A stretch of DNA of 64,000 bases, from the NCBI GenBank assembly GCA_963383645.1, contig OY726567.1, forward strand, positions 68,451,575 to 68,515,574. The letters are read 5' to 3'. Source of the DNA: Muscardinus avellanarius. Taxonomy: Eukaryota; Chordata; Mammalia; Rodentia; Gliridae. The position numbers were made by a program, and so were the translations under genes. Numbering within the stretch: position 1 is the first letter of the stretch; each line of letters begins with the position of its first letter. The notes below the pieces were generated by a model. It ran no database searches. It saw only the letters and a list, made by a program, of their open reading frames with translations, and was not told the DNA's origin. Positions 11,348 through 22,399 of this stretch are shown piece by piece.

Positions 11348-13620
11348 CTAGGATCCTGAGAACAGAAGGAGAGATCTCTTGCCCTGCTTGTTCTTCCTTT
11401 TGTTTGCTCTGGCCTTTCCTCCCATAGGAAGGTCTTGACCAGTGTTTACAGACATTTGACCTGTTATGTTGCCAGAACACGGGTCCTGTAAGTAGCCCTC
11501 TGGGGCACAATGATTTGTCCTCACGCCTCCTTTGTGTTTAGACTGGTGAATCAGCACTGCACTGGAAGGCAGGGCCGATTCTACTGACCTGAGGTTGAAC
11601 GGAGACTTTGGTCGGTTCTGTTCTTGTAGGAATTTCCACTCATCCAAGGTAATGCCGCCATCTTCCCAGTCCTCCTCGTGTTCCTCCAACTCTCCCAGGT
11701 GGATGTGGGAGTCACGTTTGGGCTCTGCTCGCCTGGCATCCATGTCTGTCTCCTCAGCCCCAGTAGCTCTTGGTTCTCTGCCATAGGACACATCCTTGCT
11801 GTCCGTGTCACATTCAGTCTTCTGGACATAAAAGAGGATGTAGGCCTGCTGGTGCAGGACAGAAGCAAGGTCACAGGCCACCACCTTTGCATCATCCATC
11901 TTGTACCACTGGCCATTACCAGCTTTGACATAAGCAAAGTAGTGTCCACGGTGACAGCTCATCCCAGCATGGACCAGCACAGCACAAAGGGTGTATCTAA
12001 GGGGTCTCCCGTTCTGCTCAGACATGTATGGCTGCACGTCGAGACACTCGGGATACTGCACCTCCTTAGCGATCTTGTCACCCGTGAAGTCTGAGAAGCG
12101 TTTCAACACGAGGATAAGGACCTTGGAGGAAGTGTGCAGCATCAAGGACTTGGAAGCCGCCGTTTTCCTCTGACACACGCTGCAGTGGTAGGCATTTTCT
12201 CCTTCTAGCCGCTCTGGTTTCACCATCTGCTCCAAAGCTTGGGTCACACTGTGAGCTGACTTGATATCTAGGGCAATGTCCAGGTATGGGTCCAAAGTGT
12301 CTGAAAGGCCTTGACACTGGAGACACTCAATTTGGGATCTCCAGTGCCCTCCAAATATTTGACTCATTACACCGGGGTCCTGTAACCGAGCGTTGAATTG
12401 CTGCTGCCCAGCTAGACAGGCTTTCTCCATGGCGTTGATAATGAACATCAGAAATTCATGGGCATCTTCCTGCCGGTGTCTATGGAAGCCAGCAGACAGT
12501 GCTTTCAAGGGCTGGATGACATGCCCAGGGTGATGGAGAGCACGGCTCACGTGCGCTTGCATGGAACACAGCATGCAGGATCTCTGGGCATGACAGCTTT
12601 GGAAGTGCTCCTGAGACAGCATATAGTTGGCCAGAGGTGGTGTGTATGTCAGACACTGCAAGGCTGCATTCAAGTAGCAGGAGTTTCCCATGTTGCTGAG
12701 CCCAGCGCCACCAGCATACGGCCTCTTCCAGGTCAGACACAGTTTCTTCCTGGGAGCCAGCTTTGTGGCCCCAGGTGCCAAGTGTTTCTGCAGGTGTGTG
12801 TCTGTAAAAGAAGACAGCCAAACATGAGAAGGAGGGATGGGGGAGGGAAGGGATTGGGAACTGGGGAATGGCTAAATGAGAATACTTCCTTAAGATGTAT
12901 GACTCCAATGCACCAATACAATTAAATAAATTTGACACACAATCTCTATGTCCATAGATACAATGTCTTGACAAAAGAATGAAACCTGCATAAACTTGCA
13001 CAGAGGACAGAGCATTGAAGTTAGATTAGTAAATCACAGAAAGTAAAAATAAATAAATAAATAAAAATAAAAATAAAAATCGGATGCCCTCTCTAATATG
13101 TGGAAGCTAGGTAGAAAAAAGGTCATAGGAGGAACTCCAGAGAAGAAAATAAACCATAGATGAGCAAATAAAGCAACCAAAACGAGGAGGAGGAGAGAGG
13201 GTAAGAGGGAATTGCCGTAACGTACATGATGCACATTCACAGGCATATCAGGCAATCTTATCACTGAGCCAAACATGACAGGGAGGGAGGAGAAAGCCAA
13301 TGGGGTGGCCATTGAGGGAGGGCTAACAGAGTGATGTGTGCATGTATGCCTCCACCATCTTGAACTCCAGGAAGAGGTATGACTACCATGCACTAAATAA
13401 ATAAGTAAATAAATAAATAATAACATGCAAAAAAGAATCTATGAAGTATCACAAAGTTTCATTATCAAGTATGAAAGGGGGAACCAAAAGACAGCAATGA
13501 GTGTGCCAGCAGATGAGGACCAGCAATGGATTGAGCCTCACCTGCACTTGATGCAGATGGAATCTGTGGAAAGTCCTTTCAATGGGACTTACCTGCCCAA
13601 TGGAGTGAAGATGCCTCCAT
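11348..13620 (-). CDS. USP17L: USP17-like deubiquitinating enzyme, copy A (two exons)
   Basis: Cysteine protease that removes ubiquitin from substrates (peptidase family C19, USP17/DUB subfamily). Exon 1 coding part is 13593-13620 (ATG at 13618-13620, nine codons plus one base), the intron is 12802-13592 (GTAAGT...CAG) and exon 2 is 11348-12801. The join is in frame and gives 493 aa. The catalytic Cys box [19 protein letters not shown] puts Cys at about residue 51, and the His box [19 protein letters not shown] puts His at about 296 and Asp at about 312. These spacings equal those of human USP17L2 (C89, H334, D350). Zinc-binding-type CxxC pairs ECLQC and HCSVC are present. The conserved tail WKFLQEQN and a basic C-terminus ([16 protein letters not shown]) follow. 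Human USP17L proteins are about 530 aa with a longer N-terminus, whereas the short first exon and ~790-bp intron resemble mouse Dub genes. Copy B encodes the same protein. A TATA box lies at 13732-13739. Confidence 0.93.
13030..13425 (+). mobile_element. L1 3' end inside the USP17L intron (copy A)
   Basis: Sense L1 tail: ggatgccctctctaatatgtggaagctagg ... tgtgtgcatgtatgcctccaccatcttgaactcc ... then an AAAT-rich tail. It lies antisense to the gene within its intron. The mirror copy is at 17860-18255. Confidence 0.75.
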
Positions 13621-13731
13621 GTCTCCAGCAGCAATGATCCTAAGGTTTAGCCAACGGGCCTGGACTGACAGAAGACTCCTTCTCCCTCAGAGACAGGCTT
13701 CAAGTGGCAAGATTTCTGGTCTACTCTAGCC

Positions 13732-13739
13732 CTTTTATA
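13732..13739 (-). promoter_or_regulatory. TATA box of USP17L copy A
   Basis: TATAAAAG on the minus strand, about 112 bases upstream of the ATG, in the same place as in copy B. Mouse Dub genes are cytokine-inducible, but no inducible element is claimed here. Confidence 0.6.
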
Positions 13740-13983
13740 GCTCAGCCCAGGTCCACACCCTTTTGCCAGGAACCAATCCAGCAGTCCTTTCTAATCACTT
13801 CATCAGATTAAGAGACCCAGACAGGGTGGGGTCTTTTGCCTCCAGGGAGAGAATCTCTTCTATTTTTTTTTTTTAATTTTAGACTTTATTTTATTCAGCA
13901 AAATTATTTATTTACACAATGCGCAATGCTGGATTGATTTTGTCAATGAGATCAAAATAAATTGAACAGAGACAATACTGAAC

Positions 13984-13985
<2 letters not shown>

Positions 13986-14031
<46 letters not shown>
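13986..14031 (+). repeat. (TA)n microsatellite
   Basis: About 22 TA repeats at one end of the palindrome spacer. Confidence 0.95.
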
Positions 14032-14034
<3 letters not shown>

Positions 14035-14737
14035 GTTTTGTTTCAGAGTTGACCATCTGTTTCCTCACCTGTTATCAGGAACATCAAGACCAACAGTATC
14101 ACAAGGACACTGATCTAACAATACACCACACAGGTCCAGTAATACCCTGGGAGTTTCACCAACTTTTATTTTTTTATAAATATGTAAAAAAACAAAAAGT
14201 CAGTAAAAACCAGCATTTTGACGTAGTAAGCAGAGTGTAACTCTGAAGTCAGTGGGTCAGTAAAAACCTTATCATACCATCTATAATTACAAAGTGATCT
14301 GCTCTTCTTCACACCACTGATACAGAATCCAAACGAGTGAAAAATACATCACTTTTTAGAGAATAGCAATGATCTGATAAGGATTTGACTAATGGAAGAG
14401 AGGGAAAAATAAAAAGGATTGCAGAGCATCTTCTATTTTCTTTGACACACCTGAAACACATTGAGGTGGCAACGTTCTTCAAGAATAGGCTGGAAACTTC
14501 AAGAACACAACCCCCCAAAATTTGGGGAGCTGTGATGAATTGTAGTGAGTCCATACACATTTGAAAGAGAACCCCAAAGAGAAAGAAAAATAAAAACCAT
14601 ATAAAAGTGCACATTGTTTTTGTGTGTATAAGTATTGGAATATAGCACTTGGTAATTCTCTGTCAGGATTCTGTTTAAAACAAAAAGAAAAAGAAAACAA
14701 GGTTGAAGTGTTGCTCTTTGTGTTCAATTCACAATTT

Positions 14738-14739
<2 letters not shown>

Positions 14740-14779
<40 letters not shown>
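14740..14779 (+). repeat. (AC)n microsatellite
   Basis: About 19 perfect AC repeats. Confidence 0.95.
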
Positions 14780-14782
<3 letters not shown>

Positions 14783-15084
14783 TGACTATGATAAAAATCC
14801 CCATCATCCACATCTGCTCATCTACTTACCCATAGAAATTAGAATGCTGAAGAATATTAGCTCTGAAATTTGAATCTTTCCAAAGAATTATAGTTGAGAA
14901 TGACTCAATTTAACATTCTAAGTCCAGGTACTATTGGAAATAAAATAATCCTTACTCTTACAATTAAAACTTCATCACTTCATATGCATCCACTCTACCC
15001 TTTATCTGACCAATAATCTGAAAGGCAATCTCAAAAGGTAACCGATGATGTAAATATTTGCTATTTATTCAGACGTGGGAAGAT

Positions 15085-15190
15085 TTTTTTTTTGAAGATT
15101 TAAAGAAGTTTATTAGAAAGATAGAAATATAGAGGATAGGTACAGCTCCATACCAGACTGGCATGGAAGGATGACTCGAATGAATACACC
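15085..15190 (-). mobile_element. Solo LTR fragment
   Basis: agatttaaagaagtttattagaaagatagaaatatagagga...actggcatggaaggatgactcgaatga matches, in reverse complement, the polyadenylation region of the LTR at 57760-57840, and directly the LTR at 54395-54490. Confidence 0.75.
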
Positions 15191-16017
15191 CCAGACATGG
15201 GAAGATTTTATAGTATCTTGTGTCTTCATTTTCCTTTTTATAGTTTTTAGCCAGTGCCTTTGAACCGACATAAAGAGAAGTAAGTTACGAGATGCCTGAG
15301 CATGGCGTTCATGCGTGATCCTCTGTAGTCTAACTCTGCAGCCTGATTTTCTTCTGTACTACTTTCTTTTCCATCTTCAATCTTAATGCATCATATCCCA
15401 GAATGTCTCCATAGCTCAGTTTATGTATCTCTGTAGGGTTTGTTGGTGTTTTTGTTGTTGTTTTTGAGGAAAGTATGGCTTGAATGAATAGGTGCTGGGA
15501 TGGGAAGACTTACCTTTGACCTCTGGGGGAAAGAGCCACACTTATGTAGAAATTGTCTCTGAACTGCTTTCGGACTCAGAACATTTAGTGCTGTTTTGGT
15601 GAACAGGTCACCATCTCCTACTCTTTAGAAACATCTTCAGGATTTCTAGGATCCCCAGGGGACCCAGAATACTTTGAAATTTCAGATATGTTCAGGATTG
15701 ACCCTCTTTTACCTCCAGGCTAGCCCCAATCAATAGGACTGAAGGCCTGCCCAGGCACTGACTTCCTCCTTCATCTTTTCAGGAGAGTGGGCCATCTTCT
15801 GTGTCTCCAGATTAAAAAAAAAGGTGATAAAGGCAATGTGCTAAAGTGAAATAAACCCTCTGGAGAGATCCCTTTGGAAAACTGTGGCCTTAATACAAAG
15901 AAATGGATGTTTATAAATTGGTCTAAATTACAATCATCTGAATCAAAAATGTTGGAGAGGAAAAGGCCTAGTATAACCCACTCATGAGTGCGCTGGGCAA
16001 GTGTAGGTTTATGACAT

Positions 16018-16195
16018 CAAAATAACCAGTCCTGGTGGTTTTTGCCTGTAATCCCACTACTCAAGAGGCCGAGACAAGTTTATTGCAAGTTCAAGACCAG
16101 CTTTATCAATTAAGCAAGTCCCTGTCTCCAAAACCTAAATAAAAAACGCTGCAGTAGATAAAGCTCAATGGTAAATCGCCCCTGTGTTCCTTTCT
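16018..16195 (+). mobile_element. Old B1-dID SINE
   Basis: ccagtcctggtggtttttgcctgtaatcccactactcaagagg ... diverged body with gataaagctcaatgg right half. Confidence 0.65.
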
Positions 16196-16364
16196 TAGTA
16201 TTGCTAAAAAGAGGAAAAACAACAGAAATACACAAATGTATATCCATATATTGTAAACATAATTTCTTTTGTATTTTTTATGTGGTACTGGGGACTGAAC
16301 ACGAAGGAACTCTACCTCTGAGCTATATTCCTAAACTTTTGTCTCAATTTTTTTTTTTTTTTTG

Positions 16365-16440
16365 GTAGTAATGGGGTTCCTAGAAACCCTTCTACCTCCT
16401 GGCTACACTCCCAGACCTATTTTATATTTTATTTGGAATT
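16365..16440 (-). mobile_element. Right half of a B1-dID SINE
   Basis: ggtagtaatggggttcctagaaacccttctacctcctggctacactcccagacc is the reverse complement of the dID half, preceded by a T tract. Confidence 0.75.
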
Positions 16441-16482
16441 CACTTGGAATTCAATTAGTTGAGCTATCCATTTGTCTGATCT

Positions 16483-16552
16483 GAGAGAGGCCTTACTATA
16501 GTGCTGTGCGTAGCAATGTGGGGAACATATGCTACTTGAATACATGTATTGA
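16483..16552 (+). pseudogene. Decayed USP17-like 5' coding fragment
   Basis: gaggccttactatagtgctgtgcg and tagcaatgtggggaacatatgctacttgaatac resemble intact exon 2 around the residues [19 protein letters not shown]. The frame is lost and only about 70 bases remain. Confidence 0.65.
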
Positions 16553-17009
16553 ATATATATTTTTTAGCATTTTATATTTACACATAAGATGTCTCCTAAA
16601 GATCTTATTCATTAATGTTTGTTGCTGAAGTAATTGAGACCTGAGGGTTGTCATCCCAGCAGTGGATAAATCCATTATAGCAGATTTCTAAGGGTGAAGA
16701 CACATGCCTCTAGGGTGTGGCTGGAGGTGGGTCCCTGGGGGCAGGGTGTTGGGGATTATGTAAATGGTTAATCCTCATCCTGTATGCTGGCTTGCAAGCT
16801 TGCACTCTCTCTCTCTTTCTCTCTTCCCTCCCCCATACCTTCTTCCCTTCCTTCCCTTTCTCTCTCCCTCCCTGTTTGAACATACTTCTAGCCTCTCTAA
16901 TATGAGGACCAATATCTAGATGTTCTTTCTCTCCATCCCCAGGCACCATGCCCTGATATCTAAGGCCTTCCGTTTCTCAAGGACTGAAACTGAAACCATA
17001 ACAAAATAA

Positions 17010-17215
17010 GCCTGGTGTAATGGCCCAAGCTTGTAATACCAGTACTTCACAAGTTGACACAGAATGATCACAAGTTCAGAGCCAGCCTCAGCAGTGTAGT
17101 GAGGCCCTAACAACTTAGTGTGACCCTGTTTCAAAATAAAGAATAAAAAAGGGCTGAGGGTGTATCTTAGAGGTAGAATGCACCTGCTTTCAATGCCCAG
17201 TACCACAAAGTAAAG
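17010..17215 (+). mobile_element. Old B1-dID SINE
   Basis: agcctggtgtaatggcccaagcttgtaataccagtac... with the orthologous insertion at 22400-22605, so it predates the duplication. Confidence 0.75.
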
Positions 17216-17545
17216 AGAAAACAAATCTTTTATCCCATAAGTTACATGATCAATATTTTAGAATATAGCGGCAAGAATACTAAGCAGATTGAACAATGGT
17301 ACTAAGGAAGTGGGATGCTGCTATATCTAAATCTGACCATGTGGATCATGACTCTAAAATGGATTTGTGAGAGGAAATGGGAAGGTGCTGAATATGGCTA
17401 GAAAGTCAAATAATAGAGATTGTGTTCAGGAGATTCTCCCTGGAGGCAAAAGACCCCACCCTGTCTGGGTCTCTTAATCTGATGAAGTGATTAGAAAGGA
17501 CTGCTGGATTGGTTCCTGGCAAAAGGGTGTGGACCTGGGCTGAGC

Positions 17546-17553
17546 TATAAAAG
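17546..17553 (+). promoter_or_regulatory. TATA box of USP17L copy B
   Basis: TATAAAAG in tgagctataaaagggctag, about 112 bases upstream of the ATG at 17665. It lies in the near-identical arm, so both genes share it. Confidence 0.6.
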
Positions 17554-17664
17554 GGCTAGAGTAGACCAGAAATCTTGCCACTTGAAGCCTGTCTCTGAGG
17601 GAGAAGGAGTCTTCTGTCAGTCCAGGCCCGTTGGCTAAACCTTAGGATCATTGCTGCTGGAGAC

Positions 17665-19937
17665 ATGGAGGCATCTTCACTCCATTGGGCAGGTAAGTCC
17701 CATTGAAAGGACTTTCCACAGATTCCATCTGCATCAAGTGCAGGTGAGGCTCAATCCATTGCTGGTCCTCATCTGCTGGCACACTCATTGCTGTCTTTTG
17801 GTTCCCCCTTTCATACTTGATAATGAAACTTTGTGATACTTCATAGATTCTTTTTTGCATGTTATTATTTATTTATTTACTTATTTATTTAGTGCATGGT
17901 AGTCATACCTCTTCCTGGAGTTCAAGATGGTGGAGGCATACATGCACACATCACTCTGTTAGCCCTCCCTCAATGGCCACCCCATTGGCTTTCTCCTCCC
18001 TCCCTGTCATGTTTGGCTCAGTGATAAGATTGCCTGATATGCCTGTGAATGTGCATCATGTACGTTACGGCAATTCCCTCTTACCCTCTCTCCTCCTCCT
18101 CGTTTTGGTTGCTTTATTTGCTCATCTATGGTTTATTTTCTTCTCTGGAGTTCCTCCTATGACCTTTTTTCTACCTAGCTTCCACATATTAGAGAGGGCA
18201 TCCGATTTTTATTTTTATTTTTATTTATTTATTTATTTTTACTTTCTGTGATTTACTAATCTAACTTCAATGCTCTGTCCTCTGTGCAAGTTTATGCAGG
18301 TTTCATTCTTTTGTCAAGACATTGTATCTATGGACATAGAGATTGTGTGTCAAATTTATTTAATTGTATTGGTGCATTGGAGTCATACATCTTAAGGAAG
18401 TATTCTCATTTAGCCATTCCCCAGTTCCCAATCCCTTCCCTCCCCCATCCCTCCTTCTCATGTTTGGCTGTCTTCTTTTACAGACACACACCTGCAGAAA
18501 CACTTGGCACCTGGGGCCACAAAGCTGGCTCCCAGGAAGAAACTGTGTCTGACCTGGAAGAGGCCGTATGCTGGTGGCGCTGGGCTCAGCAACATGGGAA
18601 ACTCCTGCTACTTGAATGCAGCCTTGCAGTGTCTGACATACACACCACCTCTGGCCAACTATATGCTGTCTCAGGAGCACTTCCAAAGCTGTCATGCCCA
18701 GAGATCCTGCATGCTGTGTTCCATGCAAGCGCACGTGAGCCGTGCTCTCCATCACCCTGGGCATGTCATCCAGCCCTTGAAAGCACTGTCTGCTGGCTTC
18801 CATAGACACCGGCAGGAAGATGCCCATGAATTTCTGATGTTCATTATCAACGCCATGGAGAAAGCCTGTCTAGCTGGGCAGCAGCAATTCAACGCTCGGT
18901 TACAGGACCCCGGTGTAATGAGTCAAATATTTGGAGGGCACTGGAGATCCCAAATTGAGTGTCTCCAGTGTCAAGGCCTTTCAGACACTTTGGACCCATA
19001 CCTGGACATTGCCCTAGATATCAAGTCAGCTCACAGTGTGACCCAAGCTTTGGAGCAGATGGTGAAACCAGAGCGGCTAGAAGGAGAAAATGCCTACCAC
19101 TGCAGCGTGTGTCAGAGGAAAACGGCGGCTTCCAAGTCCTTGATGCTGCACACTTCCTCCAAGGTCCTTATCCTCGTGTTGAAACGCTTCTCAGACTTCA
19201 CGGGTGACAAGATCGCTAAGGAGGTGCAGTATCCCGAGTGTCTCGACGTGCAGCCATACATGTCTGAGCAGAACGGGAGACCCCTTAGATACACCCTTTG
19301 TGCTGTGCTGGTCCATGCTGGGATGAGCTGTCACCGTGGACACTACTTTGCTTATGTCAAAGCTGGTAATGGCCAGTGGTACAAGATGGATGATGCAAAG
19401 GTGGTGGCCTGTGACCTTGCTTCTGTCCTGCACCAGCAGGCCTACATCCTCTTTTATGTCCAGAAGACTGAATGTGACACGGACAGCAAGGATGTGTCCT
19501 ATGGCAGAGAACCAAGAGCTACTGGGGCTGAGGAGACAGACATGGATGCCAGGCGAGCAGAGCCCAAACGTGACTCCCACATCCACCTGGGAGAGTTGGA
19601 GGAACACGAGGAGGACTGGGAAGATGGCGGCATTACCTTGGATGAGTGGAAATTCCTACAAGAACAGAACCGACCAAAGTCTCCGTTCAACCTCAGGTCA
19701 GTAGAATCGGCCCTGCCTTCCAGTGCAGTGCTGATTCACCAGTCTAAACACAAAGGAGGCGTGAGGACAAATCATTGTGCCCCAGAGGGCTACTTACAGG
19801 ACCCGTGTTCTGGCAACATAACAGGTCAAATGTCTGTAAACACTGGTCAAGACCTTCCTATGGGAGGAAAGGCCAGAGCAAACAAAAGGAAGAACAAGCA
19901 GGGCAAGAGATCTCTCCTTCTGTTCTCAGGATCCTAG
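17665..19937 (+). CDS. USP17L: USP17-like deubiquitinating enzyme, copy B (two exons)
   Basis: Mirror copy of the gene at 11348-13620. Exon 1 coding bases 17665-17692 encode MEASSLHWA plus one base. The donor GTAAGT starts at 17693, the acceptor tcttcttttacag ends at 18483, and exon 2 is 18484-19937, in frame, for a 493-residue ubiquitin-specific protease with catalytic Cys about 51, His about 296 and Asp about 312. The frame is open from the first ATG to the stop, with no disabling change. The start was chosen because the nine-codon exon, donor, acceptor and reading frame all agree and copy mouse Dub gene organisation. A shorter start inside exon 2 would need a non-ATG codon at 18504. The intron contains antisense L1 3' ends, and its acceptor tract lies at the edge of one. 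Family knowledge: USP17/DUB enzymes are short-lived, cytokine-induced and affect cell proliferation. Confidence 0.93.
17860..18255 (-). mobile_element. L1 3' end inside the USP17L intron (copy B)
   Basis: Antisense L1 3' UTR (tagtcatacctcttcctggagttcaagatggtggaggcatacatgcacac...). Mirror of 13030-13425. Confidence 0.75.
18360..18478 (-). mobile_element. L1 3'-UTR fragment forming the USP17L splice acceptor tract
   Basis: attggtgcattggagtcatacatcttaagg...ccattccccagttcccaatcccttccctcccccatccc...tcatgtttggct is the L1 antisense 3' UTR. It runs directly into gtcttcttttacag, so most of the intron's polypyrimidine-rich 3' end is L1-derived. The mirror is at 12807-12925. Confidence 0.65.
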
Positions 19938-20725
19938 TCCTGGGCTTTAATCAACTATGGAAACACACAGGGGGTGCTGTCCTCACACACACCCACAAAC
20001 ACCAACCCTGACACGGAGGTAAAAAGGCGGTTCTGAGACAGCATGAGAGGAGGGACAGCAACTTAGCGGAGATCATGGGAAGCTGCCTCGAAGAGACCTG
20101 GGGACACACCGTTATCAGCTGAGGTCGGATCGCACGTACGTGCAGGGCCTGGGAGCCTTTCTTCAACGGCTCCCTGGATACCCAAGGCTCTGCCTTCACC
20201 TATTTCTGTGTTAGTGTTTTCCCTCTTCTCATGCTTTCAGGGGATAAGGTTTCACAACACTGGAACTCTGACTCTGAGGGATTTTTGGTTCAGTGAGAGC
20301 ACAGAGCTCTTTCCTGGGTCTCTGTCTCAGGAGCCACCAGCGCAGACCATTCCTACTTACCATTTCCTAGGTCAAAATGATGTTTTGAAATTTCCCTACA
20401 TCTCTTTGCTAAGAATGCAGGTCTGGGGAGCTAGAACAAAATAGGGGAAAGGCCATGACCTTCTGAGCTATGGTAAAACAGACTTAGTCCAAAGGGAAAC
20501 AGAGTTCAGAATAGGCCATGATTATGCAGCTCACAGTCCACGGCTCATCGGATATTTCTGTCAAGGAGAAGGAGGGTGTTTCTAAAGGTACAGTTATTGA
20601 AATCCATACCATCATGGAAATATGGAGTGGGTTAAGACTAGACGTTTATTCAATGGATAGAGATTTGAAATCCTATGTATGCCCTCTGTAGCATGACTTC
20701 AATGGCCAAATATTTTTTTAGATTT

Positions 20726-21305
20726 AGAAGAAACTATTTTTTATTTTTTAAAGTTTATTATAGTGGGAATTGAACTCAGGATACTCTACCTACAAACTCT
20801 GACTCCAGCACTTTTTTTGTCTTTATATTTAAATGGGGTCTCACTATGCTTCAGCAGGCCTAAGTAGCTGAGGATGGCCTCAAAACTACAATCCTCAAGT
20901 CTCAGCCTCCCAAATACTGGGTTTACAGGCATGTGCCACCAGGCTTGGCATATTTATTTATTGTTTTACTAGTATATGAATCATATTCACAAACATGTTA
21001 AAATCAATTGCTAAGACAAACATGTGAATGTGGAAGTTAGGAGGAAATGGGGTGGGAACTGGAGAAAGGTGAAATGAGTGATGTGTGCATGTATGCCTCT
21101 ACCATATTATATCCCTTTAAGTTGTGTGAATGACATGTTTAATAGATGCTAAGCATATTATCATGTAGATATTCTTCCTTGAATTGTGCAAATTGGATAC
21201 TAATAAACATATTCACAAAGAAAACAATTTTCCCAGAGTATTTTTTTCTTTTATTCTTTTGGGAGGTCTCAATTTTTTTTAAGATATTGGGTTTTGTAGG
21301 TAGGG
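20726..21305. repeat. Intermediate-identity extension of the palindrome (right)
   Basis: Mirror of 9965-10559 with substitutions and indels. It contains a minus-strand SINE (20750-20955) and an L1 3' fragment (20960-21135). Confidence 0.75.
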
Positions 21306-21312
21306 GCATTCT

Positions 21313-21315
<3 letters not shown>

Positions 21316-21351
<36 letters not shown>
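21316..21351 (+). repeat. (GT)n microsatellite
   Basis: About 18 GT repeats ending at the tail of a minus-strand SINE. Confidence 0.95.
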
Positions 21352-21530
21352 GTGTTACTGGCGATTGAACTCAAGTGCATTCCACCTCTGAGCTATACCC
21401 CCAGCCCTATTTTTATTTACTTTTGAAACAGGGTCTCTCTGAGTTCCAACTCAGAGATCGCTGTTTTCCAACTGCGATCCTCTGGTCTCAGCTTCCCGAT
21501 AGGTGATTTACCACCTGTGCCACCATGACC
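21352..21530 (-). mobile_element. B1-dID SINE
   Basis: Reverse-complement order: ttgaactcaagtgcattccacctctgagctatacccccagccc then gaaacagggtctctctgag and the B1 half ending ccaccatgaccgg. Confidence 0.75.
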
Positions 21531-21532
21531 GG

Positions 21533-21672
21533 AGGCATTCTAATTCTGAGCTACACCCCCAGCCCTATTTTTTATTCTTTAATTTGATACAGGGTCTCAC
21601 TCAATTGCAAGGGGTCTCATAAGTAACTGAGACTGGCCACAAATCTGCAATCCTCCTGTCTCAGCCTCCCAG
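21533..21672 (-). mobile_element. B1-dID SINE, truncated
   Basis: gcattctaattctgagctacacccccagccctattttttattctttaatttgatacagggtctc ... ctgtctcagcctccc. Confidence 0.75.
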
Positions 21673-21884
21673 GGAATCTCATTTTAATGTGGCCACACTC
21701 ACTCTAACCCATCACTTCTTCTAGATTTTATTCTTGTGTGACTATCTGGCAGTTTTCACCATATTCTGACAAGAATCTGAGAGTTCAGACTCTTACCTGT
21801 GCCATAGAAATGGAAGCAAAGTCTTTACAAGAGTCTCTCTAGAAATTGAAAGACCTCAATTAGCTGAGTTAATCCAACTGTCTG

Positions 21885-22015
21885 ATCTGAGAGAGGCCTT
21901 ACTCTAGTGGTGCTGTGCTCAGCTATGTAGGAAACATATGCTACTTGAATACAGCCCTGTAGTGTCTCACATATGCTCGACTCTGTTCAACTATATGGTT
22001 TCCCTGGATTTTATA
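21885..22015 (+). pseudogene. Decayed USP17-like 5' coding fragment, longest copy
   Basis: agaggccttactctagtggtgctgtgctcagctatgtaggaaacatatgctacttgaatacagccctgtagtgtctcacatatgctcgactctgttcaactatat follows the intact gene from the residues [15 protein letters not shown] through [14 protein letters not shown], with stops and substitutions. The rest of the gene is missing. Confidence 0.75.
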
Positions 22016-22399
22016 TTTCCATATAAGATATCCCCAAATAGCTCATTCCTTAATGTTTGGAGCTGATGTGATTGAGTCATGAAGGTTGTAATCTCAGCTC
22101 TGGATAAATACATTGTAGTAGATTTCTATGGTGGAGACACATGTCTCTAGGGATTGGCTATAGGTGGGTCCTTGGGGGCAGCGTGTTGGGGATTATGTAA
22201 AAGGTAATAAAAGGTAATCCTCCCTCTAGGTGCTTGTCTCCCCCCTCCCTTTCTTCCTCCCTCCCTCCCTGTGCTAGCATACTCTGGCCTCTGTTTAATG
22301 AGAACCAATACCTATCATGCTCTCCTTCCCTCAACCTCCAGGCACCATGTCCTGAGTTCCTAGGTCTCCTGCTAACAAGGACTGAACCTAAAACCATAA

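Larger units (their letters stand above)
10560..13850. repeat. Core arm of USP17L palindrome (left)
   Basis: Every position p in this arm pairs with 31285-p on the opposite strand. All landmark ORF ends obey this sum without drift from 10841 to 13637, so there are no net indels over at least 2.8 kb, and compared blocks look near-identical. Just outside (10500-10560) indels appear. At the inner edge homology stops after ctccagggaga at about 13850. Arm length is about 3.3 kb with a 3.6-kb spacer. Confidence 0.93.
13851..17434. other. Spacer of the palindrome
   Basis: Single-copy spacer between the two arms. Its left part (13851-16000) holds a (TA)n and a (CA)n tract, an LTR fragment and otherwise unassigned AT-rich sequence with no gene. 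Its right part (16450-17434) is a diverged direct repeat of 21860-22840. Confidence 0.8.
16450..17434 (+). repeat. Direct copy 1 of the USP17L flanking unit
   Basis: Aligns in the same orientation with 21860-22840 over its whole length: USP17L relic, ataatc/ggacccacct block, polypyrimidine tract, SINE, and the final tagagattgtgttcaggagat. Copy 1 then joins the palindrome arm directly (gtgttcaggagattctccctgg), whereas copy 2 continues into other sequence. Confidence 0.85.
17435..20725. repeat. Core arm of USP17L palindrome (right)
   Basis: Mirror of 10560-13850 (positions sum to 31285). It carries USP17L copy B with its promoter, intron and 3' flank. The one difference I saw in the sampled outer region is at about 20592, where this arm has acagttatt and the reverse complement of the left arm (near 10693) reads acaattatt. 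Confidence 0.93.

Noticed and set aside
11678..12094. 138-codon ORF opposite USP17L (and its mirror 19191-19607)
   Set aside because: It lies antisense inside the conserved catalytic exon and has no domain; it is open by coding-frame constraint.
12480..13001. 173-codon ORF overlapping the USP17L exon 2 and intron
   Set aside because: Wrong frame through the exon and crosses the splice acceptor and L1-derived intron.
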